Below, one piece after another: positions 5,923 to 11,533 of a stretch of DNA of 16,283 nt. The translations under genes and the position numbers were made by a program. The DNA is from JANXAZ01 sp964504655 (GTDB lineage: Bacteria; Pseudomonadota; Alphaproteobacteria; Geminicoccales; Geminicoccaceae). The stretch spans positions 1 to 16,283 of the forward strand of contig CAZDFD010000093.1 in the NCBI GenBank assembly GCA_964504655.1, written 5' to 3'. Under the pieces are notes generated by a model. That model saw nothing but the letters and a program-made list of their open reading frames with translations. It was not told the DNA's origin and did not search any database. Position 1 is the stretch's first letter; every line of letters starts with the position of its first letter.

Positions 5923-6962
5923 GCCCCGCCTCCCTCGAGCCGCTCGCGCCAACAGGGCACCTCGCCCAGCCGGACCGCCGCCTGCACCCCGCGCATCACC
6001 GCGCGTGCCGTGCAGTCGGCCACGAGCGCGCCCAGCCGGATCAGGAGATCGGGCCGCTCGGGCGGCCGCACCGCGCCGGTCGAGAGCGCGAAGATCGTGT
6101 CGCCGTCGAACAGCGTGTGCACCGGCCGGATCGCCTGCGCGAGCCCGCTCTGCGCGTGCAGGGCGAGCCGGCGCAGCCCGTCGCGGTCGAGGGCCGCGTC
6201 GGTCGCCACGACCCCGATCGTCGTGTTCTGGCCGAGCCGTGCCTGGCCGAGCCCGCCCTTGGTCTCGAAGCGCGCGCCGGTCGGCCGGCGCGGCGGCGGC
6301 ACCGGGCCGAGCTCGTCCGCGAGCGCCAGGTGCCCGGCCAAAAACGCCGCCTCGTCCGGAAAGGTCGTCCCGCCGAGCGCGTTGACCGCGACCAGCGCCC
6401 CGATCGTGACGCCGGTCGCCGGATCGACCACCGAGGCGGTGCCGAGCCCGCCCTCGAGCGGCCCGGCGATCGCGCCGAACCCCGCCCCCTCCTTGCCGAG
6501 CGGCACCTCCGGGCCCGCCGCCGCATAGGCCTCGAGCGCGAGCCGGCCGTAGAGCTCGGGCCCGATCCCCTCCTTCTCGCCGCCGTTCAACAGGTCGAAC
6601 AGGATCGCCCCCGCGACCAGGGGGACGGTCGGCCCCCAGTCGCGGAAGCCGCGACCATCACGGGCCAAGGGCGCCATCAGTGCCGTCGCCGCGGCGAGCC
6701 CGAAGGCCGAGCCGCCGGCGAGCACCACCGCGTGGAGGGTGTCGATCAGCCCGCCCGGCCCGAGCGCCTCGCTGTTGATCGTGCCCGGCGCGCCGCCGCG
6801 GACGTCGACCGCGGCCAGCACCGGCACCTCCGTGAGCACGACCGTGACCCCGGTGCGCACCCGCAGGTCCCGGGCGTTGCCGACCCTAAGCCCCGCCACG
6901 TCGGTCAAGGCATTGCGCGGCCCGGGCCGCGGCTCCCCGCCCGCCGTCGTGCCGTCCCTCAC
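5919..6962 (-). CDS. P1-family (S58) self-processing hydrolase, DmpA/NylC type
   Basis: A 347-residue N-terminal-nucleophile-type hydrolase. The family cuts its own chain to expose a Ser or Thr nucleophile and includes the aminopeptidase DmpA, beta-peptidyl aminopeptidases and the nylon-oligomer hydrolase NylC. The cleavage site is readable as GQNTTIGVVATDAAL, with Asn 246 and Thr 247; NylC cleaves at the same Asn-Thr pattern. Other family segments are NALTDVAGLRVGNA (17-30), VLAGGSAFGLAAA (80-92) and GPTVPLVAGAILFD (110-123). The predicted chains are about 27 kDa (1-246) and 11 kDa (247-347). Start GTG 6962 overlaps the stop of the Uma2 gene (GTGA). The stop overlaps the ATG of the racemase-fold gene (ATGA), so the three genes are translationally coupled. 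There is no signal peptide, so a cytoplasmic site is likely. The natural substrate is unknown: an N-terminal D-residue, beta-peptide or amide oligomer are the family options. Confidence 0.88.
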   Translation of the reverse strand: MRDGTTAGGEPRPGPRNALTDVAGLRVGNARDLRVRTGVTVVLTEVPVLAAVDVRGGAPGTINSEALGPGGLIDTLHAVVLAGGSAFGLAAATALMAPLARDGRGFRDWGPTVPLVAGAILFDLLNGGEKEGIGPELYGRLALEAYAAAGPEVPLGKEGAGFGAIAGPLEGGLGTASVVDPATGVTIGALVAVNALGGTTFPDEAAFLAGHLALADELGPVPPPRRPTGARFETKGGLGQARLGQNTTIGVVATDAALDRDGLRRLALHAQSGLAQAIRPVHTLFDGDTIFALSTGAVRPPERPDLLIRLGALVADCTARAVMRGVQAAVRLGEVPCWRERLEGGGA

Positions 6963-7489
6963 AGCGCGCTGTTCCGGTAGAGCCCGTCGAGGCCGATCTC
7001 GGCGCCGCCCAGGACCTCGCTGCGGAAGCTCGCCGACGCCGTGAGCGGCAGGGTCACGATCCAGGTCTCCCCCGCCCGCCGCCAGACCTGCACCCAGCGC
7101 TCGCCGCTGTCGACCAGCCAGATCTCCTGCACGCTCGGCAGGCGGATGTAGCGCTGCAGCTTGCGCCCGAGGTCGCGGTCGCTCGTGGATTCCGAGAGCA
7201 CCTCGACGATCAGCACCGGCTCCGCGACCTCGCGGCGTCCCTCGGGCGGCGCGCAGGTGACGGGGAGGTCGGCCACGAACCAGTTGTGCGCGTCGATCGC
7301 GACCCCGCCGCCCACGACCGCCCGGCAGGGCGGCCGCTCCCGTAGCCGCCCGGCGACCTCGAACAGGGCGTTGCCGACGATCGTGCCGTGCGCGTCGAGG
7401 GGCCCCGCCAGCGGCAGGATCCGGCCGTCCACGAGCTCGTAGCGGGTCTCGGGCTCGCCCTCGAAGGCGAGGAACGCCTCGACCGTCAC
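6959..7489 (-). CDS. Uma2-family (DUF820) putative PD-(D/E)XK endonuclease
   Basis: From GTG 7489 the product has 176 residues. The opening VTVEAFLAFEGEPETRYELV is the usual Uma2 N-terminal region. The restriction-endonuclease-like core follows: Asp 74 in FVADLPVTC, then PVLIVEVLSESTSDRDLGRK (91-110) with Glu 96 and Lys 110, then LQRYIRLPSVQEIWLVD. This resembles a PD-(D/E)XK nuclease; the biological role of the family is not established. The start is doubtful. GAAGGGAAG abuts the GTG directly. In another frame, ATG 7524 encodes MVVAEAAVAKGR and runs into TGA exactly at the GTG. That peptide resembles the leader many Uma2 proteins carry, and one extra base would join the two. The gene sits inside a hydrolase operon and overlaps the next gene by 4 bases (GTGA). 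Confidence 0.8.
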   Translation of the reverse strand: MTVEAFLAFEGEPETRYELVDGRILPLAGPLDAHGTIVGNALFEVAGRLRERPPCRAVVGGGVAIDAHNWFVADLPVTCAPPEGRREVAEPVLIVEVLSESTSDRDLGRKLQRYIRLPSVQEIWLVDSGERWVQVWRRAGETWIVTLPLTASASFRSEVLGGAEIGLDGLYRNSAL

Positions 7490-7545
7490 CTTCCCTTCGC
7501 AACCGCCGCCTCGGCCACGACCATCCTCTCCCGAAGCTCCACCCG

Positions 7546-7574
7546 ATCCTAGCCGAGCCGGTGTCGGGGCGCAG
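7546..7574 (-). promoter_or_regulatory. Possible internal promoter for uma2 overlapping the M20 stop codon
   Basis: On the minus strand, CTGCGC (7574-7569) is followed after 17 bases by TAGGAT (7551-7546). The TAG is also the stop codon of the M20 gene. TAGGATCGG is repeated in the proposed hupE promoter. A start near 7539 would lie before both candidate uma2 starts. Pattern-based only. Confidence 0.3.
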
Positions 7575-8844
7575 CCGCCTCGCCGCGCAGGAGCGCACGG
7601 ATCGAGAGTGCCAGGACCTTGGTCGCGGTGACCAGATCCTCGATCGCCACGAACTCGTCGGGCTGGTGCGCCAGATCGAGGATGCCGGGCCCGTAGGCGA
7701 CGCAGTCCTGGAGGCCGCCGATGCGCGCCACGTGCTTCTGGTCGTAGGTCCCGGGCGAGCAGACGAAGGCCGGCTCCGTGCCGAGCACCGTGCGGATCGC
7801 GCTCGCGACCGTGCGCGGCACGGGCAGGCCCGGGTCGGCGAGCACCGGCTCGACCGCCATGAGCTCGCGCAAGGACCAGCGGAAACCCGGCCGCTCGCGC
7901 TCGAGCCGCTCGAGGATCGCGCGGACCTCGCCCTTCACGTCCGCGAGCGCTTCCTCGATCAGGAACCGCCGGTCGAGGACGATCCGGCAGCGGTCCGGCA
8001 CGCAGGGGCTCGGCAGGCCCGCGAAGCCCTCCGGCTGGCCGCCGTGGATCGCGTTGACGTTCAGGGTCGAGGCGCGCGCGGCTTCCGGCACCACGGGCAT
8101 CGCGGTCCGGCGCCGGGCGAGCTTCGGCCAGAGCTCCTCCTCGAGCGCCCGCAAAAACGCGCCCATGTGGCGGACCGCGCAGTCGCCCAAAAACGGCATC
8201 GAGCCGTGCGCGATCCGCCCGTGCGTGGTGACCTCGGCCCACCACACCCCGCGATGGCCGATGCACACCCGATCGACGTTCAAGGGCTCGGGGATGATCA
8301 CGTGGTCGACCCGCGGCCTCGAGAAGAAGCCCTCCCGCGCGAGCCAGGCGACCCCGCCGAAGCCGCCCGATTCCTCGTCCGCCGTGCCCGAGATCTCGAT
8401 CGCCCCGGGCAGATCCGGCTCGTGCTCGAGGAGCGTTTCGACCGCCACCACCGCGGCCGCGATCCCGCCCTTCATGTCGCAGGCGCCGCGGCCGTAGAGC
8501 CTGCCCTCGCGCACCAGCCCTTCCCAGGGATCGACCGTCCAGCCCTCGCCCGCCTCGACCACGTCGAGGTGGCCGTTGAGGTGCACGCAGGGTCCCGGGC
8601 CACGGCCCTCGCGGCGCGCCAGGACGTTCCAGCGCGGGAAGCGGTCGCTGTCGCCGGGCGTGCCCGAGGCGCGCAGATAGCGGACCTCGAAGCCGCGCGC
8701 GGCGAGCCGTTCGCCCAGGAGCTCGCAGGCCGGCCGGTAGGCCTCGCCCGGCGGGTTGACCGAGGGGATCCGCACGAGCGCCCGGGCGAGCTCCACGACC
8801 GCCAGGCGGGCGCCCTCGATCCGGCGCAGCAGGGTCTCGTCCAA
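7549..8844 (-). CDS. M20-family metallopeptidase (ArgE/DapE-like amidohydrolase)
   Basis: A 431-residue, full-length dizinc hydrolase that removes acyl groups or cleaves peptide bonds. All metal ligands are readable: His 92 and Asp 94 in HLNGHLDVV, Asp 123 in GRGACDMKGG (the bridging Asp), Glu 158 in GTADEESGG with general base Glu 157, Glu 186 in IIPEP, and His 393 in DLAHQPDEF. A dimerisation-domain segment around GRIAHGSMPF (209-218) carries the His that reaches the partner active site. The start is a TTG at 8844 with GGGGAAG (8856-8850) 5 bases upstream, which is a rare start codon but a good ribosome site. The family name ArgE/DapE does not fix the substrate: no other arginine or lysine biosynthesis gene is near. 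The neighbouring P1 hydrolase and racemase-fold gene point instead to peptide or amide catabolism (inference). Confidence 0.88.
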   Translation of the reverse strand: MDETLLRRIEGARLAVVELARALVRIPSVNPPGEAYRPACELLGERLAARGFEVRYLRASGTPGDSDRFPRWNVLARREGRGPGPCVHLNGHLDVVEAGEGWTVDPWEGLVREGRLYGRGACDMKGGIAAAVVAVETLLEHEPDLPGAIEISGTADEESGGFGGVAWLAREGFFSRPRVDHVIIPEPLNVDRVCIGHRGVWWAEVTTHGRIAHGSMPFLGDCAVRHMGAFLRALEEELWPKLARRRTAMPVVPEAARASTLNVNAIHGGQPEGFAGLPSPCVPDRCRIVLDRRFLIEEALADVKGEVRAILERLERERPGFRWSLRELMAVEPVLADPGLPVPRTVASAIRTVLGTEPAFVCSPGTYDQKHVARIGGLQDCVAYGPGILDLAHQPDEFVAIEDLVTATKVLALSIRALLRGEAAAPRHRLG

Positions 8845-8868
8845 GGCGACTTCCCCGATCCGCGCCCG

Positions 8869-8898
8869 AGGCTAGAAGCTTCCGGGGTCGGGGCGCAA
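8869..8898 (-). promoter_or_regulatory. Putative promoter of the M20 gene cluster
   Basis: In the 74-base divergent gap, minus-strand TTGCGC (8898-8893) lies 18 bases before TAGCCT (8874-8869), giving a leader of roughly 17 bases to TTG 8844. The same CTAG (8872-8875) read on the plus strand gives TAGAAG, a possible -10 for the hydratase gene, and overlaps an 8-base palindrome GAAGCTTC (8875-8882). Confidence 0.4.
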
Positions 8899-8918
8899 CG
8901 GGCGGGAGGCCTGGATCG

Positions 8919-9701
8919 ATGGAGGCGACCACACTCGCCGAGGCGGCGGCCCGGGTGATCCGCTGCCGGCTGTCGCGCACCCCGCTCGGGCGGATCCTCG
9001 GGCTGCGCTCGCTCGACCACGGCTACGCCGCCCAGGCGCTCGCCAACCGGGCGCTCGCCAGGGCGCTCGGCCCGGTCGCCGGGCTCAAGATCGGCGGCAC
9101 CGCCGAGGACACGCGACGGCTCATCAACGTCGAGGAGCCGGTGCTGGGCGAGGTCCTGGCTGCCACCGTCCAGGCGAGCCCGGCGCGGCTGCCGCGCGCG
9201 GCGTTCGTCCGGCCCGGCGTCGAGACCGAGATCGCGGTCCGCCTCGGCCGCGACCTGCCGGCCCGCTCCGAGCCCTACGGCCGCGCCGAGGTCGCGGCCG
9301 CGATCGCCACCATCATGCCGGCGATCGAGGTGGTCGACGACCGCTACCAGGACTTCAAGACCGTGGGCGGGCCGACGCTCGCCGCCGACAATGTCTACAA
9401 CGCCGCCTCGATCCTGGGCGAGGAGCGGCCGTTCGACCCGGCGGCGCCGCTCGACCGGCTCTCGGCCCGCACGCTCGTCGACGGCCGCCTCGTGGCCGAG
9501 GGCACGGGCGCCGCGCTCCTCGGCCACCCCTTGGACGCGCTCCTGTTCGCGGTCGAGAAGCGCCGCCGGCTCGGCCGTGGCCTCGAGGCCGGGCTGTTCT
9601 TGAGCCTCGGCACCATGACCATGCCGCAGTGGGTCGAGCGGCCGGCCGTCTACCGGATCGAGGTCGAGGCCCTGGGCACGGTCGAGCTCGAGATGGTCTG
9701 A
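8919..9701 (+). CDS. 2-keto-4-pentenoate hydratase family protein (MhpD-like, FAH superfamily)
   Basis: A 260-residue protein of the MhpD/HpaH/DmpH branch, whose members hydrate 2-hydroxypenta-2,4-dienoate or decarboxylate oxalocrotonate late in meta-cleavage of aromatic compounds. Family marks in order: GLKIGGT (55-61) with Lys 57, the metal-binding pair Glu 102 and Glu 104 in GVETEIAVRL, Glu 137 in PAIEVVDDRYQDF (134-146), and LAADNVYN (154-161). Near the C-terminus SLGTMTMPQWV (229-239) stands where the family usually has a Gly-Ser/Thr turn. GGGAGG (8904-8909) lies 9 bases before ATG 8919. The usual partner genes (aldolase HpaI/BphI, aldehyde dehydrogenase, extradiol dioxygenase) are absent, so the pathway is open. 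It is transcribed alone, divergent from the M20 cluster and convergent with the HupE pair. Confidence 0.85.
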   Translation: MEATTLAEAAARVIRCRLSRTPLGRILGLRSLDHGYAAQALANRALARALGPVAGLKIGGTAEDTRRLINVEEPVLGEVLAATVQASPARLPRAAFVRPGVETEIAVRLGRDLPARSEPYGRAEVAAAIATIMPAIEVVDDRYQDFKTVGGPTLAADNVYNAASILGEERPFDPAAPLDRLSARTLVDGRLVAEGTGAALLGHPLDALLFAVEKRRRLGRGLEAGLFLSLGTMTMPQWVERPAVYRIEVEALGTVELEMV

Positions 9702-9707
9702 GCCCGC

Positions 9708-9721
9708 CCGGCTCGGGCCGG
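9708..9721. terminator. Short hairpin between convergent genes
   Basis: CCGGC (9708-9712) and GCCGG (9717-9721) pair around a TCGG loop in the 25-base gap between the hydratase stop and the HupE-like stop. The stem is short and no T-run follows, so this is a weak candidate for a shared terminator. Confidence 0.25.
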
Positions 9722-9726
9722 ACCGG

Positions 9727-10329
9727 TCAGGGCCGCAGTCCGAGCGCCAGCACCATGAGCGCCGCTGCGGCGATCCAGGAGCCCGCGACCCTGAGGCCGA
9801 GGGCGAGCCAGGCCGGCCGGCGCTCGACCAGCGCGCCTCCGACCAGGAGGACGAGCGTGCTGGCCCCGACCGCGGTGCCGGCGAGCTGCAGCGGCCGCCC
9901 TCCCGGGTCGGCCGCGGCACCGGGGTCGGAATCGAGCCCGAGGGCGAGGCCGGCGAGCGCCGCGAGCGCCGCGCCCGCCGCCACCGGCAGCGGCGCCGCG
10001 GCGGCCAGGAGCAGCCCGAGCGCCGCCGCCAGGGCGAGCGCCGGCAGCGGCGCCTCGCTCGGCCCGGCGCCGGCCAGGACGATCCCGAGCCCGAGGCCGA
10101 GCCCGAAGAGCCAGCCGGCGAGCGCCGCGGGTGCGGCGGCGCGGCCGCGCTGCGCCACCCGCAGCCCGAGGCCCAGGAGCAGCAGCAGATGCGCCGGCAC
10201 GAGGAGGGGGTGGAGGAGACCGGCGTAGAAGGCACCCACCCCCTCGAGGGTGCCGTGCGCCGCCGCCGGCCCGGCCGGGGCCAGGAGTGCGAGTGCCGCG
10301 AGCCCGGTCCGAAGCGCGCCGCGGCTCAC
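9727..10329 (-). CDS. Divergent HupE/UreJ-type membrane protein
   Basis: A 200-residue, very Ala/Leu-rich membrane protein with a cleavable signal peptide ending PAAA before His 25, followed by about five or six hydrophobic spans. It keeps part of the HupE/UreJ pattern: a His at the mature N-terminus (AHGTLEG) and LLHPLLVPAHLLLLLGLGL (38-56), which lines up with the HPLLGLDHVVAMVAVGL segment of the gene upstream. The Asp of that motif is lost, and the His-rich FHGHAHGTE motif is missing; a Gly/Asp-rich loop GLDSDPGAAADPGG (131-144) stands in the second half of the protein. GTG 10329 overlaps the stop of the upstream paralogue (GTGA), so the pair is translationally coupled and probably forms a complex. 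Metal transport is inferred from family only; the lost ligands suggest an accessory or altered role. Confidence 0.75.
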   Translation of the reverse strand: MSRGALRTGLAALALLAPAGPAAAHGTLEGVGAFYAGLLHPLLVPAHLLLLLGLGLRVAQRGRAAAPAALAGWLFGLGLGLGIVLAGAGPSEAPLPALALAAALGLLLAAAAPLPVAAGAALAALAGLALGLDSDPGAAADPGGRPLQLAGTAVGASTLVLLVGGALVERRPAWLALGLRVAGSWIAAAALMVLALGLRP

Positions 10330-10922
10330 ACCATGCCGGTCAGGAAGGCGAGGCCGGCCAGCGCGATGACGCCACCGGCGGTGCGCACGGCGAGCCGTCC
10401 GGCGCGGCTGCCGACCAGGAGCCCGAAGGCGATGCCCAGGAGATGCAGGAGGCCCGTGGCGACCACGAAGCCGACCGCATAGGCGACCGGGTCGGCCGCC
10501 TCGGGCAGCTCGGTGCCGTGGGCGTGGCCGTGGAACAGGGCGAAGAAGCCGACCAGGAGCGCCGCCAGGGCGAGCGGCGGGCGGGCCGCGAGCGCCACCA
10601 TGAGGCCGAGCACCAGCGCCGAGGCGGCGATCCCCTCCTCGACCATCGGCAGCGGCATGCCGAGCACGCCCAGGGCACCGCCGACCGCCATCACCAGGGG
10701 GAAGGTCACCGGCAGGAGCCAGATCGCCGGCTGGCCGAGGAAGGCGCCCCAGAGGCCGACCGCGACCATCGCCACGACGTGGTCGAGGCCGAGCAGCGGA
10801 TGCAGGAAGCCGCTCACCAGCCCGCCGGCGACGCCGGTCTCGCTGTGCGCCAGCGCCGGCCCGGCGGCCAGGAGCAGGATCGCGGCCGGCAGGGCCGCCC
10901 CGAGCGTGCGTGCGCCTCGCAT
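10326..10922 (-). CDS. hupE: HupE/UreJ-family metal (nickel/cobalt) permease-like protein
   Basis: A 198-residue membrane protein with the classical HupE/UreJ layout. A signal peptide ends GPALA, leaving a mature N-terminal His 26. Then come HPLLGLDHVVAMVAVGLW (41-58), with His 41, Asp 47 and His 48, and Glu 95/Glu 96 in PMVEEG. FHGHAHGTELP (130-140) carries His 131, 133 and 135, and a late His 160 follows. Members are associated with nickel or cobalt uptake for hydrogenase or urease, but no hydrogenase or urease gene lies in this window. ATG 10922 has GGGGAGGAG 6 bases upstream. It is the first gene of a two-gene minus-strand transcript and is divergent from the cytochrome c gene. The symbol reflects family, not proven function. 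Confidence 0.85.
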   Translation of the reverse strand: MRGARTLGAALPAAILLLAAGPALAHSETGVAGGLVSGFLHPLLGLDHVVAMVAVGLWGAFLGQPAIWLLPVTFPLVMAVGGALGVLGMPLPMVEEGIAASALVLGLMVALAARPPLALAALLVGFFALFHGHAHGTELPEAADPVAYAVGFVVATGLLHLLGIAFGLLVGSRAGRLAVRTAGGVIALAGLAFLTGMV

Positions 10923-10953
10923 CGCCGACTCCTCCCCGGTGCGATCGCCGCCG

Positions 10954-10981
10954 ATCCTAGCGGTGCCGCCGGCCGGCGCAA
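10954..10981 (-). promoter_or_regulatory. Putative promoter of the HupE/UreJ pair
   Basis: Minus-strand TTGCGC (10981-10976) lies 16 bases before TAGGAT (10959-10954), giving a leader of about 25 bases that includes the GGAGGAG ribosome site. It shares TTGCGC with the M20 promoter and TAGGATCGG with the sequence at the M20 stop codon. Confidence 0.4.
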
Positions 10982-11032
10982 CGCCGCGAGGCGCGGCGGG
11001 GGCCGTCCGCCACCGGCGCATGGGCGCCCCGG

Positions 11033-11061
11033 TTGATCGGCCGGGCGTTGCCGCGTAACCT
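11033..11061 (+). promoter_or_regulatory. Putative promoter of the cytochrome c / dehydrogenase genes
   Basis: TTGATC (11033-11038), exactly 17 bases, then TAACCT (11056-11061). A start near 11068 leaves about 38 bases to ATG 11106. Matches to the consensus are partial (four of six and three of six). Confidence 0.35.
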
Positions 11062-11105
11062 TCGGGCCAACGACACGCGGCCGGGCGAGCCGGCAGGGGA
11101 GGCGC

Positions 11106-11453
11106 ATGATCCGGACGGTGGCGGCCGCGCTCGCGGCCCTCGTGGCGCTCGGCACGGCCGCGGCCGGCCGGGCCGCCGACCTCGAGCGCGGCGGCCGGCT
11201 CTATGGCCGCTACTGCGCCGGTTGCCACGGCCCGGACGGCCAGGGCGGCGCCCACACCTTCATGCCGCACGTCGAGAACCTGACCCGCAAGGGCTATGTC
11301 GAGCTCCTGCCGGACGAGTATCTGACGACGGTCATCCGCGAGGGTGGCGTCGCGGTCGGCAAGTCCAGCTACATGCCGGCCTGGGGCGGCACGATCTCCG
11401 AAGAGGACATCGCCAGCATCGTGGCGCACATCCGCCGGTTGAGCGTGCGCTGA
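11106..11453 (+). CDS. Exported class I c-type cytochrome, monohaem
   Basis: A 115-residue periplasmic electron carrier. The N-terminus MIRTVAAALAALVALGTAAA is a signal peptide, with likely cleavage after GRAA (residue 24). The single haem site is CAGCH (Cys 37, Cys 40, His 41), and the sixth ligand is probably Met 90 in SSYMPAWGGTISEED (88-102). The C-terminal helix DIASIVAHIRRL is typical of class I cytochromes. The mature protein of about 91 residues is a normal size. AGGGGAGG (11095-11102) precedes the ATG by 3 bases. The exported dehydrogenase follows 80 bases after the stop on the same strand, so the cytochrome is a good candidate for its direct electron acceptor. That pairing is an inference from position. 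Confidence 0.92.
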   Translation: MIRTVAAALAALVALGTAAAGRAADLERGGRLYGRYCAGCHGPDGQGGAHTFMPHVENLTRKGYVELLPDEYLTTVIREGGVAVGKSSYMPAWGGTISEEDIASIVAHIRRLSVR

Positions 11454-11533
11454 CGCCTTCCGGCCGGGCGCCGAACGGACACCCGGGTCGGCGGCAGGGG
11501 TCGCCGAGGCCGGGCCGATGGGGAGGAAACGGC

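Noticed and set aside
8875..8882. GAAGCTTC palindrome as an operator
   Set aside because: An 8-base palindrome overlapping a -10-like element is too short to argue for a specific regulator; mentioned only as context.
11033..11533. Extension of the dehydrogenase frame upstream to 11033
   Set aside because: It would run through the cytochrome c gene in another frame. The ATG at 11534 has a strong ribosome site and is followed by a signal peptide.
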